Notes: generated by a model not told the origin, from the letters alone. DNA of 64,000 nt from Pelagimonas sp050633425 (GCF_050633425.1 NZ_JBOEGM010000026.1:62001-126000); one strand, 5' to 3'; counted from the first letter of the stretch, positions 24,993 to 34,601 are shown. Translations and numbers: made by a program.

Positions 24993-25985
24993 ATGTCTTT
25001 GCTTTCCGTACGTGACCTGACCGTTAAATTCGCAATGCGCGATCAAACGGTTACCGCCCTTGATCAGATCAGCTTTGACCTAGGCAAAGGCGAACGCCTT
25101 GGCATCGTTGGGGAATCTGGTGCGGGTAAATCCATCACCGGGTTTTCGTTGATGAACCTACTGAGCCGCCCTGGCTTTATCGACAGTGGGTCGATCAATT
25201 TTGAAGGCCGCGAGATTGCCGGCCTGTCCGACAAAGAGATGCGCCCCATTCGTGGTAACCGCATGGCGATGATCTTTCAGGATCCGATGGTCACGCTCAA
25301 CCCGGTTTTGACCATTGGCCAACAGATGGTTGAGACGCTTCAGGCGCATCGCAAGCTGTCCAAAGCCGACGCCGAGCAGATTTCGATCATGAAGCTGCGC
25401 GAAGTGTACATTCCCTCGCCAGAAGACCGTCTCGGGCAATATCCGCATGAGCTTTCTGGTGGGATGCGCCAGCGGATCGTTATCGCCATGGCACTGTTGC
25501 TTGAGCCGGAACTGATCATCGCGGACGAACCAACCACCGCGCTGGATGTGACCATTCAGGCCGACATTATGGAGCTTCTGCTTGAGCTGTGTACGTCGAA
25601 TATGGTCGGCCTGATCCTGATCACCCACGATCTGGGTGTCGTGAGTCAAATGACCGAACGCACGCTGGTCATGTATGCCGGTCGCATCATCGAAGCGGGC
25701 AAAACCCGCGAGATCATCAACGACCCGCAGCACCCTTATACTCAAGGCTTGATCAACGCGTTGCCGCAGCAAACATTGCCCGGTCAGCGCCTGAAACAGA
25801 TCCCCGGCAATATGCCCGGATTGACGGCCATTCCCGATGGCTGCCCTTTTGCGCCGCGTTGTCCATATGCCGTCGACAATTGCCGCCGTGTCCGGCCTGA
25901 AATTGTGTCCTATGCCAATGTCGAAGTGGCCTGCCACGAAGTGAACCGGCTGCACAACACCGTGCTTGAGGATAAAAGCGCATGA
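24993..25985 (+). CDS. ABC transporter ATP-binding protein, DppD/OppD type
   Basis: A 330-residue ATPase. It has Walker A GESGAGKS, signature LSGGMRQRIVIAMAL, Walker B LIIADEPTTALD and the C-terminal oligopeptide ABC extension with GCPFAPRCPYAVDNC, whose cysteines may hold a cluster. The start at 24993 (MSLLSVRDLTVKF) lies just after the permease stop; an in-frame upstream ATG at 24879 runs inside that permease. The stop overlaps the second ATPase gene by four bases. Confidence 0.95.
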   Translation: MSLLSVRDLTVKFAMRDQTVTALDQISFDLGKGERLGIVGESGAGKSITGFSLMNLLSRPGFIDSGSINFEGREIAGLSDKEMRPIRGNRMAMIFQDPMVTLNPVLTIGQQMVETLQAHRKLSKADAEQISIMKLREVYIPSPEDRLGQYPHELSGGMRQRIVIAMALLLEPELIIADEPTTALDVTIQADIMELLLELCTSNMVGLILITHDLGVVSQMTERTLVMYAGRIIEAGKTREIINDPQHPYTQGLINALPQQTLPGQRLKQIPGNMPGLTAIPDGCPFAPRCPYAVDNCRRVRPEIVSYANVEVACHEVNRLHNTVLEDKSA

Positions 25986-27022
25986 AGGATTTCACCAACG
26001 AGACGGCTCAGGACGCAATCCTTGAGCTAAAGAACCTTGAGAAACGGTTTGAGCTGGACAAGGGCTTCCTTGAAAAACTGACCTTCAAAAACGGAAAATT
26101 CACCATCCAAGAGCGCGCTGTGCATGCGGTCAACAACGTGTCGCTAGATGTGAGACGCGGCGAGGCCTTGTGCGTGGTTGGTGAGTCAGGCTGTGGGAAG
26201 TCCACGGTGGCGCGGCTGGTTGCTGGTTTGCTCGATCCATCCGGCGGTGAAATCCATTATGATGGCACCCGGATCGACAATAAGTCGTGGCGCGAACTTA
26301 TGGGTATGCGCAAAAAGATGCAGATGATTTTCCAAAACCCCTATGCATCTTTGAATCCGCGCATGACCATTCAACAAGCGCTGGAGGAGCCGGTTCGTTA
26401 CCACAGCCCCAGCCTGTCACGCAGTGATGTGCGCGCCAAAGTGGCTGAGGTTATGCAATCTGTTGGTGTCGATCCGTCATGGTCATCCCGCTATCCGCAC
26501 GAATTCTCCGGTGGTCAGCGCCAGCGTATCGCTATTGCGCGCGCCCTGACAGTGGACCCGGAGTTTGTGATCGCAGATGAACCCATCTCGGCGCTGGACG
26601 TGTCCATTCAGGCGCAGGTACTGAACCTGATGCTAGAGGCCAAAGAAGAGCGTGGGCTGACCTATCTGTTCATCACCCATGACCTTTCGGTTGTGCAACA
26701 TTTCGGCACGCGGGTTGTGGTTTTGTATCTGGGATCGGTTTGCGAATTGTCCGATACGGCGACGCTGTTTAACAACCCCAAGCATCCCTATACGCGGGCG
26801 TTGTTGTCGGCCGTGCCTCAGCTCAAGGATGACAAACCGAACCATATCCGGCTCAAGGGTGAAATTCCGACCCCGATCAATATGCCCACCGGCTGCCCGT
26901 TTGCGTCGCGATGTGCCTCGGCGGACAACCGATGCCTCTCGGAAAAGCCGCGCCCGCTGGCTCAACCTGATGGCGCGATGGTGGCTTGTCATGCAGTAGA
27001 AGAAGGGCGACTGTCGGATTAA
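25982..27022 (+). CDS. ABC transporter ATP-binding protein, DppF/OppF type
   Basis: A 346-residue second ATPase. It has Walker A GESGCGKST, signature FSGGQRQRIAIARAL, Walker B VIADEPISALD, and a C-terminal GCPFASRCASADNRC motif. An N-terminal stretch before the ATPase core (LDKGFLEKLTFKNGKFTIQ) is a common DppF variant. Together with 21288-25985 it forms a complete five-gene importer. No metabolic gene is linked. Confidence 0.95.
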   Translation: MKDFTNETAQDAILELKNLEKRFELDKGFLEKLTFKNGKFTIQERAVHAVNNVSLDVRRGEALCVVGESGCGKSTVARLVAGLLDPSGGEIHYDGTRIDNKSWRELMGMRKKMQMIFQNPYASLNPRMTIQQALEEPVRYHSPSLSRSDVRAKVAEVMQSVGVDPSWSSRYPHEFSGGQRQRIAIARALTVDPEFVIADEPISALDVSIQAQVLNLMLEAKEERGLTYLFITHDLSVVQHFGTRVVVLYLGSVCELSDTATLFNNPKHPYTRALLSAVPQLKDDKPNHIRLKGEIPTPINMPTGCPFASRCASADNRCLSEKPRPLAQPDGAMVACHAVEEGRLSD

Positions 27023-27046
27023 GTGATTTCTGACATTGATCAAGAC

Positions 27047-27073
27047 AGGACCTGGTACACCACGCTAGGTCCT
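27047..27073. repeat. Inverted repeat between dppF-like and LysR genes
   Basis: AGGACCT (27047-27053) is matched by AGGTCCT (27067-27073) with a 13-base spacer, 25 bases after the ATPase stop. It may be a weak terminator hairpin or an operator for the downstream LysR gene. No T-run follows. Confidence 0.4.
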
Positions 27074-27107
27074 ATGACGTAGCCTCGGCAACACGGATAC
27101 CCGGCAA

Positions 27108-28019
27108 TTGGACATCATCTGGCTCAGAGATTTTGAGGCATTGGTTGCGCAGAAGAATTTCTCGCGCGCTGCTGAAGAGCGCAATGTCTCTCAGCCAGCG
27201 TTTTCGCGCCGTATTCGCGCGCTTGAGGATACGGTGGGGGTCAAACTGATCAACCGCCAAACCTTGCCCCTGTCCCTGACCCCAGCAGGAGAGGTGTTTT
27301 TGTCTCAGGCGCGGGTCATGCTGCGTACCTATGAGGAAACGATTGAACGCTGCCAAATCATTGATGCCGCGGGTGAAAATGTCATTCGATTTGCGACATC
27401 CCAGTCGCTTTATATGACCCATTACAAGACCCATATCGCGCCACTGGTCGAAGAAGGTGGGCTCGATATTGACCTCAATTCCACATCCTGGGCGGCGGAT
27501 CAGTTCGTTTCAGCGCTGCAGCAGGGCTATTGCGATGTGATCTTGACCTATTGGCATCCCACGATGGATTTCTTGGCCCCGCTAGAGGCGAGCCAATGTG
27601 AATACGTTACTCTGAACCGAGACGACTTTATTCCCGTTGCGAAGTCGGGGGGGGATGGGCCGCTGTTTCATATGGGCAAAGGGCAGAACAAGCCCGTGCC
27701 CCTGTTGTCATATGGCACCGCATCGGCCCTGCGAACGGTTGTTGATGCGATGCTGCGAAAACATATCGAAGGGCCTAAAATTCTGGTAATGAACCGCAAT
27801 GTTCTGGCGATTTCGGTCAAAGCGATGATCCTGGAAGGCTTTGGCATGGGCTGGTTGCCCCGAGAGCTTTGCCGTGGTGATCTTGAGGACGGGCGGTTGC
27901 AACAAATCGGCGACGACAGCTTTGTCGAAGAGCTGGAAGTCCGCCTATATCGCAGTGTGGAAAACAAAAAGCCCACTCTGAAAACTTTGTGGGACACCAT
28001 TAAGGCCGCCCCTGCTTGA
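27108..28019 (+). CDS. LysR-family transcriptional regulator
   Basis: A 303-residue LysR protein starting at TTG 27108 (family-typical WLRDFEALVAQKNFSRAAEE). The HTH is followed by a PBP2-like effector domain. No ATG lies in this region of the frame, and homologous proteins commonly start at this residue, which supports the TTG. It follows the peptide importer on the same strand and precedes the thioesterase-TPR gene by 54 bases. Regulation of either neighbour is possible. The effector is unknown. Confidence 0.88.
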   Translation: MDIIWLRDFEALVAQKNFSRAAEERNVSQPAFSRRIRALEDTVGVKLINRQTLPLSLTPAGEVFLSQARVMLRTYEETIERCQIIDAAGENVIRFATSQSLYMTHYKTHIAPLVEEGGLDIDLNSTSWAADQFVSALQQGYCDVILTYWHPTMDFLAPLEASQCEYVTLNRDDFIPVAKSGGDGPLFHMGKGQNKPVPLLSYGTASALRTVVDAMLRKHIEGPKILVMNRNVLAISVKAMILEGFGMGWLPRELCRGDLEDGRLQQIGDDSFVEELEVRLYRSVENKKPTLKTLWDTIKAAPA

Positions 28020-28073
28020 CAAAAGGGGCTTCGGTTTCGCATTGAACGCCTCGTTCGCAATAAGGATGCCACT

Positions 28074-29732
28074 GTGATGAGATCTGTCGGGCGTATCGGA
28101 TGGCGCAAGCCCCTTTTTGTCGCTCCGGGATTGATGGGCGAAGAAAAGTTTGGCCGCCGCATGAGGGCGCATCTCGGCCGAACCCGCCCGATCTACATGA
28201 TGCAGCGTGTTATGAATGGCACCGCCTATGAAACCGATCTGACGCGGATGGGGCAACAGCACGCCAAGGAGATTATGGCGCTCCAACCGACGGGGCCATA
28301 TCATTTGCTTGGCTATTCTTTTGGTGGACAAGTCGCCTTTTCCACCGCAGTCGCGTTGCAACAAGCAGGGCAAAAGGTGGCGTTTGTCGGAATCTTGGAC
28401 GAAGACGCCGACGTGCATCGGCGGATTTTCAATATAAAAAACGCCATGGTGGACGCGCAGGAAATTTTGGCGGCTGGGCGCCAGGCCATTTTTGCCAATC
28501 CGTTGTTGCACTTCGATGGAAAAGTGACGCTCTTTCGTGCGCGCATTTGGTCCGGTTGGCGCGCGCCTCCTCCCGCGCTGGATTGGGAGTTTTTGGCCGA
28601 TGGGGGCGTCGACGTCTTCAATCTGGATTATGCACATCTTGATTTCCCGTCGTCATCAGCGATGCAAGACTGGGCCCCGTTGCTGCGACAAGAGTTGGCG
28701 CATTGCGGCGGGCATTTTCTCTACGCAAAGCGCAAAAAGCCGATGTTTGTGGCGTCGCGTTGCGATGCGGTGCCGCCTCCAGCTTTTGAGGCGTTTCGCA
28801 TGGCTCAGGTCGGTGACCGGGAGGCCGAAATCGCCTTGTATACGCAGGCGCTGGAGCAAAATCCGCAGGCCCCGGATTGGGTGCGGATCAATCTTGCTAA
28901 CGCTTATCTCTATCAAATGAATGATCCGATCCGTGCCCATGAGGTATTGCGCCCGTGTTTGACCACTCAGCAACCGGCCCTGCCTCAACATGTTGTTGCG
29001 GTGAATTGTCTGAATGCGATCGGGGATCGTGCCCAAACCGAGGCCTTTGTTACGTCTTGTTGGCGTCTTGATAACAGACGTGCCTCTGACTGGATCACGC
29101 TCGGGGTGGTCATGCTTTGGGGGCACAAGCATGCAGATGCTCAAAAGGCATTTGAGAAAGCGATCGAGGTCGAGCCAACAAGGACAGATGCCTACAAGCG
29201 GCTCTATGATCTGCTTCGAAGCCTGGACCAAAAGGATGAGGCGGAACAACTTGTTCGTAACGCCATTGAGCGTGGCTATGCTTCGGTTTTCTTGTTGACG
29301 TTGTTAGGCGAAACTTTGCTCGACCGTGGCGCGTTTACAGAAGCGCGGTCACACTTGGAAACGGCCTTGGCCGAGGGGCCGTTTAACGCACGCACCACCG
29401 TAGCGCATTGCCGTGTCTTGGCTGAACTGGGCGAGATTGCCCAAGCCAAGACACTGGCCGAAGCCGGTTTGGCGATAGAAAACCGACATCACCGGTTGCA
29501 CATCATCCTTGGTGAGCTGTGCATCAAACAGGGGCTGCTGGGGGAAGCTGAAGAGAATTTTGCGACCGCAATCCGCCTTCAACCGACGGATGCCAATGGC
29601 TGGGTTGCGCTTGCATCGCTTTATGTTGAGCAGGGCCGGACACAAGATCTCATTGCTCTAAGAGAGCGGGCACCAGACGATGTGGCGCAAACCTATCGGT
29701 TTCGTGTGGCTGCCGGGCTAGAGACGGCCTAG
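28074..29732 (+). CDS. Thioesterase-domain protein fused to TPR repeats
   Basis: A 552-residue two-part protein. Residues about 12-230 form an alpha/beta thioesterase of the NRPS/PKS type II class: VAPGLMGEE, nucleophile S82 in GYSFGGQVAF, D in VGILDEDADVH, and a C-terminal His in LDYAHLDF. Residues about 240-550 are tetratricopeptide-like helices (EKAIEVEPTRTDAYKRLYDL; ENFATAIRLQPTDANGWVAL). Start is GTG 28074 or ATG 28077, both after AAGGA. There is no carrier protein, adenylation or ketosynthase gene nearby. It may remove acyl groups from a carrier, with the TPR binding a partner. The fusion is unusual to me. Confidence 0.75.
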   Translation: MMRSVGRIGWRKPLFVAPGLMGEEKFGRRMRAHLGRTRPIYMMQRVMNGTAYETDLTRMGQQHAKEIMALQPTGPYHLLGYSFGGQVAFSTAVALQQAGQKVAFVGILDEDADVHRRIFNIKNAMVDAQEILAAGRQAIFANPLLHFDGKVTLFRARIWSGWRAPPPALDWEFLADGGVDVFNLDYAHLDFPSSSAMQDWAPLLRQELAHCGGHFLYAKRKKPMFVASRCDAVPPPAFEAFRMAQVGDREAEIALYTQALEQNPQAPDWVRINLANAYLYQMNDPIRAHEVLRPCLTTQQPALPQHVVAVNCLNAIGDRAQTEAFVTSCWRLDNRRASDWITLGVVMLWGHKHADAQKAFEKAIEVEPTRTDAYKRLYDLLRSLDQKDEAEQLVRNAIERGYASVFLLTLLGETLLDRGAFTEARSHLETALAEGPFNARTTVAHCRVLAELGEIAQAKTLAEAGLAIENRHHRLHIILGELCIKQGLLGEAEENFATAIRLQPTDANGWVALASLYVEQGRTQDLIALRERAPDDVAQTYRFRVAAGLETA

Positions 29733-29740
29733 AGTGACCT

Positions 29741-29790
29741 GCCCCCCGCAGCACCAATTGGGGGGCAAACCAATTGGTGCTGCGGGGGGC
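29741..29790. terminator. Perfect 21-bp inverted repeat between convergent genes
   Basis: Arms at 29741-29761 and 29770-29790 are exact reverse complements, each a C-run or G-run then GCAGCACCAATTGG in the left arm, with an 8-base loop. It sits between the stop codons of the thioesterase-TPR gene (+) and the enoyl-CoA hydratase (-), so it can serve as a bidirectional terminator. There is no T-run on either strand. The stem is much longer than usual. Confidence 0.7.
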
Positions 29791-29796
29791 TGGAAC

Positions 29797-30603
29797 TTAG
29801 CCGTCCTTGCGCACCCGTGCGGCGGATTTATCGGCAAACGCAGCGAGACGTTCACGGGCTGGGGCCTGTGTGTTCACCACACCCGCGACCACCGATTCCG
29901 CATAGGCCGCATCCAGCGGCGACATGTTTTGCATGTGGCTGATGGCCGAACAAATTGCGAAATTGGTCAACGGCAGGTTTTCAGCCGTGCGCCGCGCGAT
30001 CTCCAACGCTTTGTCCATCACCGAGCCTTCGACCAGGTATTGGGCCAAATGAAGGTCGAGCGCCTCTTGACCGTGGTAAACACGCCCGGTCAGCATCATG
30101 TCGATCATCCGGTCTTTGCCAACCAGATCAGCGACCCGGATCGTTGCGCCACCTCCTGTGAACAGCCCGCGTTGCCCCTCGGGGAGCGCGAAATAGGTGG
30201 TTTCGTTCATCACGCGGATGTGAGCCGAACTGGCAAGCTCAAGCCCGCCGCCAACCACGGCCCCCTGACAGGCGGCAATCACTGGTACACCACCATATTC
30301 CATCTTGTTAAACGCCTCGTGCCAGCGCAGGCAGACATGCATGAAATCCGCCGGAGAACGGTCAGCGTCATGGTGTTCGATCAGATCAAGACCGGCGCAA
30401 AAGTGATCACCAGACCCGGCGAGAACCACAGCTTTGACCCCGGCACGCGGGGCGACAGAAAAGAAATCAACCAGCTCATCAATGGTATCAAGATCCAGCG
30501 CATTGCGTTTGTGGGCGCGGTTCATTGTAATCACCCAGACCCCATCATCATGGGCATCTAGGTCAAGGTTTTTGAAGCGGGCTTTGTCGATTGTTAGGGT
30601 CAT
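29797..30603 (-). CDS. Enoyl-CoA hydratase/isomerase (crotonase family)
   Basis: A 268-residue crotonase-fold enzyme. The oxyanion-hole segments are DHFCAGLDLIEH and CQGAVVGGGLELASSAHIRV. The Glu of LPEGQRGLFTGGGAT is in the usual catalytic neighbourhood. It hydrates 2-enoyl-CoA in beta-oxidation. The start ATG at 30603 follows AAAGGA, while the upstream in-frame codons overlap the acyl-CoA dehydrogenase gene. It is second in an operon 17 bases after the dehydrogenase. Chain-length specificity is unknown. Confidence 0.92.
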   Translation of the reverse strand: MTLTIDKARFKNLDLDAHDDGVWVITMNRAHKRNALDLDTIDELVDFFSVAPRAGVKAVVLAGSGDHFCAGLDLIEHHDADRSPADFMHVCLRWHEAFNKMEYGGVPVIAACQGAVVGGGLELASSAHIRVMNETTYFALPEGQRGLFTGGGATIRVADLVGKDRMIDMMLTGRVYHGQEALDLHLAQYLVEGSVMDKALEIARRTAENLPLTNFAICSAISHMQNMSPLDAAYAESVVAGVVNTQAPARERLAAFADKSAARVRKDG

Positions 30604-30620
30604 TTCAGTGTCCTTTCGGG

Positions 30621-32378
30621 TCAAAACACAGCAGAGAGAAGGGCGTCGGCCCCTTCTACGATGCGGGCGCGTTGTGCGGCGGTATCGACCAGAATGTGAT
30701 CGGCATAAAAACGGGCAGTGGCGATTTTGGCGTTGAGGAAGGCGGGATCGCCGCCTTGGTCCTTGGCGGTTTCAGCAGCCAGCAAAGCACGGCCAAGTTG
30801 CCAGGCTGCGACCAGATTACCGGCAAGCATCAGATAGGGGACCCCGGCACCAAAGGCCGCATTGGGATTGGTCTTGGCCGTGTCGAGCATATAAGCGACG
30901 ACATCTTCGAAATCGGTTCGCGCTTCGAGCAGGCGTTTGCCAACGGCGCGTGCCGCCTCTGATCCCGCCGCGAGGCTGGTTTCCGTTTCGGCAATCATCG
31001 CCGCAAGGCGCATCGCCGTGACGCCGCCATCCCGCAGAGTTTTGCGCCCGACCAGATCGTTGGCCTGAATGGCGGTTGTGCCCTCGTAAATGGGAAGAAT
31101 ACGGGCGTCGCGGTAGTGCTGGGCCGCGCCGGTTTCTTCGATAAATCCCATGCCGCCATGCACCTGGACCCCACAAGACGCGACTTCGACCGCCATTTCG
31201 GTGCTGTACCCTTTGACCAATGGCGTCAGGAACTCCGATAAATCAGCGGCGTGTTTGTCACCCTTGTGGTGACCCAGATCCTGCCAAGCCGCGGCGACAC
31301 AGGCCATGGCGCGATTGCCCTCGGTCAGCGCCTTCATCCGCATCAGCAAACGGCGAACATCTGGGTGGTTGATGATCGGAACGGCGTCGCGGGATGTCCC
31401 GTCAACGGGGCGGCTTTGCACCCGGTCTTGGGCATAGCTCAGCGCCTGTTGATAGGCGCGTTCGGAAATGGCAATGCCCTGCACGCCAACGGCGAAACGC
31501 GCGGCATTCATCATGGTGAACATGTATTCCAGCCCGGCGTGCTCTTGCCCGATCAAGAACCCGGTGGCCCCTTCGAATTCCAAAACCGCTGTGGGGCTGG
31601 CTTTGATGCCCAGTTTGTGTTCGACGCTGACACAGCGTACCGCGTTGCGGTCCTCGGGTGCGCCGTCTGCGCCGACCATGTATTTTGGCACCAAAAACAG
31701 GCTGATGCCTTTGACACCTTTGGGCGCGTCAGGCAGGCGGGCAAGCACCAGATGAATGGTGTTTTCGGCCATGTCATGTTCGCCGTAGGTGATAAAAATC
31801 TTGGTGCCAGTGATGGTATAACTGCCATCGGCGTTTGGGTCGGCACGACTGCGCAACAATGCCAAATCACTGCCGGCTTGTGGTTCAGTCAGGTTCATCG
31901 TGCCGGTCCATTCACCGGTGATGAGCTTTTCCAAATAGACCGCTTTTTGTTGCTCGGATCCAGCGGTGAGCAGGGCCTCGACGGCACCGTCCGTCAACAA
32001 TTGGCACAAGGCAAAGCTCATGTTCGCAGCGTTCAAAATTTCTGTCGCGGCTGCGCCCACAACGCGGGGCAGGCCTTGGCCGCCATGCTCGGCGGTGTGG
32101 GGCAGGCCAGGCCAGCCCATCTCAACACATTTGCCATAGGCGTCCGCAAACCCATCGGGCAACACCACTTTACCATTGGCATAGTTTGACCCGACTTCAT
32201 CCCCAGAAGCGTTGAGCGGCGCGATCTCCTCCGAGCAAAATTTGCCAAACTCTTCAAGCACTGCTTGCACGTCGTCCAATTCAAAGTCGGAATAGGCGGG
32301 CAGGGCGGTTAGATCAGACCAACCGCTAAGATGTTGAATGTTAAAGGTGATGTCCTGAACCGGCGCGCGGAATGTCAT
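30621..32378 (-). CDS. Large acyl-CoA dehydrogenase (FadE-like, with C-terminal extension)
   Basis: A 585-residue flavoprotein. It has the medium-chain-type core (MNLTEPQAGSDLALLRSR; HGGMGFIEETGAAQHYRDARI; IYEGTTAIQANDLVGRK) plus an N-terminal extension and C-terminal tail characteristic of the AcdA/FadE-type large family. The catalytic Glu lies in IYEGTT. It introduces a trans-2 double bond into acyl-CoA, feeding the adjacent enoyl-CoA hydratase. The ATG at 32378 has GAGGCC upstream. It is divergent from the AraC regulator at 32496, the likely controller. Confidence 0.92.
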   Translation of the reverse strand: MTFRAPVQDITFNIQHLSGWSDLTALPAYSDFELDDVQAVLEEFGKFCSEEIAPLNASGDEVGSNYANGKVVLPDGFADAYGKCVEMGWPGLPHTAEHGGQGLPRVVGAAATEILNAANMSFALCQLLTDGAVEALLTAGSEQQKAVYLEKLITGEWTGTMNLTEPQAGSDLALLRSRADPNADGSYTITGTKIFITYGEHDMAENTIHLVLARLPDAPKGVKGISLFLVPKYMVGADGAPEDRNAVRCVSVEHKLGIKASPTAVLEFEGATGFLIGQEHAGLEYMFTMMNAARFAVGVQGIAISERAYQQALSYAQDRVQSRPVDGTSRDAVPIINHPDVRRLLMRMKALTEGNRAMACVAAAWQDLGHHKGDKHAADLSEFLTPLVKGYSTEMAVEVASCGVQVHGGMGFIEETGAAQHYRDARILPIYEGTTAIQANDLVGRKTLRDGGVTAMRLAAMIAETETSLAAGSEAARAVGKRLLEARTDFEDVVAYMLDTAKTNPNAAFGAGVPYLMLAGNLVAAWQLGRALLAAETAKDQGGDPAFLNAKIATARFYADHILVDTAAQRARIVEGADALLSAVF

Positions 32379-32495
32379 AGAGGCCTCTTCATTCGGTATA
32401 AGTTGATGCGGGTTTAGCGATGCGAGGCGGTTGGCGCTATCTCTCTTGCGGACACATGATTTGCAAAAAGTGACACAATTTGCCATGCTGGGGCC

Positions 32496-33518
32496 ATGAT
32501 CTCAGCCACCTCCCCAACGGTTTTACCAACGGTTTCCCAAGCGTTTGTTCACGACTGGGTTGCGGCGTTGCATCGGCTGTGTCAACCAGATCAAGTTGAG
32601 GATTTCCTCCAGAGAAGCGGAGTGCGCCCCCATCAAGCGGATGGTCGTGGTCGGGTGACTCATGATCAGATTGTGCAATTGTATCAAATTGTTGCTGCGG
32701 AAACAGGCGATGAAATGATGGGGTTGTGGAGCCGCACCATTCGGACAGGAGCATTAAAGCATCTGTGTTCTTCTGTGCTGGGGGCTTCATCGCTTGGGGC
32801 TGCGTTGTACCGTTTTAGCACCTTTTGGAACCTTTTACTGGATGATCATCAACTGGAGCTATCGGAAAGCGACACCGAACTGGTTTTGCATATTCGCCCA
32901 GAACCGGGTGCCGACACGTCCCGATTTGGGCATATGTTGATGCTCAAACTTGCGCATGGGGTGGCGTCTTGGCTTGCTCATCGAGAGCTTCCCCTAGGCG
33001 GTGTTGGTTTTGGGTTTGAGCGCCCGGAGTTTGCCCAAGATTACCCGATTTTATTCCCCGGCCCGATTCATTTCGGGCAACTTACCTCTTGGATCAGTTT
33101 TGATAAGTCCCTGGGAGATCTGCCGATTTCACGCAGCGAAGCGGATATGCCAAGCTTTTTGCAACGCGCCCCGCGGGATTGGATTTTCACCAATTCGCGT
33201 GAACATGCTTTGCCGCTACGCATCCGTGAGTTGTTGTTAATGTCTGAGCGGCTTGAGTGCGATCTGGGCCAGGCCGCACGGCAATTGCATGTGACGCCGC
33301 GCACCTTGATCCGGCGTCTCAAAACCGAAGGCACATCTTTTCAAGCGATCAAAGACGGGGTGCGACGCGACATGGCGCTGCGGGATTTGACCACGGCGAA
33401 AACCATTGAGGCCATTTCCCAAGATACAGGCTTTGCGTCCCCCGCCAGCTTTCACCGCGCCTTTCGCGGCTGGACGGGATTGACGCCGAACCAATACAGG
33501 GCCGAAATGCGCCCCTAG
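32496..33518 (+). CDS. AraC-family transcriptional regulator (OruR-like)
   Basis: A 340-residue regulator. The N-terminal ligand domain resembles the 'arabinose-binding domain of AraC transcriptional regulators, N-term' family (about 20-210). The C-terminal AraC HTH is DLGQAARQLHVTPRTLIRRLKTEG and AISQDTGFASPASFHRAFRGWTG, two helix-turn-helix units. It is divergent from the acyl-CoA dehydrogenase operon, 117 bases away. This class often activates adjacent fatty-acid or aromatic acid oxidation genes. The ligand is unknown. Confidence 0.9.
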   Translation: MISATSPTVLPTVSQAFVHDWVAALHRLCQPDQVEDFLQRSGVRPHQADGRGRVTHDQIVQLYQIVAAETGDEMMGLWSRTIRTGALKHLCSSVLGASSLGAALYRFSTFWNLLLDDHQLELSESDTELVLHIRPEPGADTSRFGHMLMLKLAHGVASWLAHRELPLGGVGFGFERPEFAQDYPILFPGPIHFGQLTSWISFDKSLGDLPISRSEADMPSFLQRAPRDWIFTNSREHALPLRIRELLLMSERLECDLGQAARQLHVTPRTLIRRLKTEGTSFQAIKDGVRRDMALRDLTTAKTIEAISQDTGFASPASFHRAFRGWTGLTPNQYRAEMRP

Positions 33519-33528
33519 TGCCCTGATC

Positions 33529-34542
33529 CTATGCCGATGGTGGCCGGCCTGTGGTTTCACGTTTCACCAAAGTTGCCGCGACCTGGGTCACAGTTGGCGG
33601 GGTGTCGGGTGCCTGAAATCGGTCCAGCATGACCTGAGCGAGCTTGCGCCCCAGATGGTAAGGCGACACGGCCATTGTCGAGAGCGGAGGCGTTGCTACG
33701 GCTGCATCCTGAACGTCATCAAAGCCAACAATAGACATATCTTTGCCCGGCTGAAGCCCGAGACGTTGCAAGGCCAGTGATGCTCCAATCGCCACCATAT
33801 CGCCGTTACAGACCAGCGCGGTTACGTCTGGATACTGGGCGCGAAGGGCGACCAGCGCTTCCATCCCGGCCAGTTTGTCATCCTCTGTATCCCAAATAAT
33901 TGGCGCGCCCAAACCGCGAGCCTGCATTACGCGTGTGTACCCGGCGATCCGCTCTGTTCGAACAAAAGATCGGGATTTACCGCCCAAAAACGCGATGTGG
34001 CGATGACCTAAATCCGCCAAATGTGTGGTGGCGGTTGTTGTGGCATCGGCGTCGCGAATGCCAACATGATCAAAGGGTTCTGAGGGGAGGTGGCGCAGAA
34101 ACGTCACGGTTGGAATGCCGTGGGTGCGCAGCAAATCATAGGTGCTGTCATCGGTGTCATCCGCGGGCACCCACAACAGGCCGCCACGTGCATTGCGGAT
34201 AAAAGCCTGAATGTTTCGGCGCTGCCGCTCCGTATCGTCGCGACTGTCGAGAACAGAGACCAAAAAACCTTCGGTTTCCAATAGATCGCTCACGCCGCTG
34301 ATGACTTCGGCGTTAAAAGGGTTGGCGATTTGATGAATGACCAGCCCGATTTCACGGTTGATCCCCGAGCGCATAGATGCGGCGCGCCCATCGGGGACGT
34401 AGTGCAGTTTATGCGCTGCATCGAGCACCTTTTTTCGCGTCGCATCCGAAATTCGCCCCGCTCCGCGCATCACCTGACTTGCCGTGGCGGTTGATACCCC
34501 GGCCTCTTTGGCGACGGTTGAAAGTTTGGGTTTTTGCGACAT
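33529..34542 (-). CDS. LacI-family transcriptional regulator of the sugar/solute ABC operon
   Basis: A 337-residue repressor. The HTH (KLSTVAKEAGVSTATASQVMRGAG) and hinge are followed by a periplasmic-binding-protein-like core. The start ATG at 34542 (MSQKPK) is preferred; a TTG at 34560 is also in frame. It is divergent from the ABC transporter-glycosidase operon. Two AGCGCT-centred sites in the intergenic region suit a LacI operator, so it likely represses the operon until the sugar or compatible solute appears. Confidence 0.93.
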   Translation of the reverse strand: MSQKPKLSTVAKEAGVSTATASQVMRGAGRISDATRKKVLDAAHKLHYVPDGRAASMRSGINREIGLVIHQIANPFNAEVISGVSDLLETEGFLVSVLDSRDDTERQRRNIQAFIRNARGGLLWVPADDTDDSTYDLLRTHGIPTVTFLRHLPSEPFDHVGIRDADATTTATTHLADLGHRHIAFLGGKSRSFVRTERIAGYTRVMQARGLGAPIIWDTEDDKLAGMEALVALRAQYPDVTALVCNGDMVAIGASLALQRLGLQPGKDMSIVGFDDVQDAAVATPPLSTMAVSPYHLGRKLAQVMLDRFQAPDTPPTVTQVAATLVKRETTGRPPSA

Positions 34543-34601
34543 GCGGTGCTGGATCTCCAAGCGGTTAAGGGCGCGGTTCGGGGCGGTGCAGCGTTCTATC
34601 A

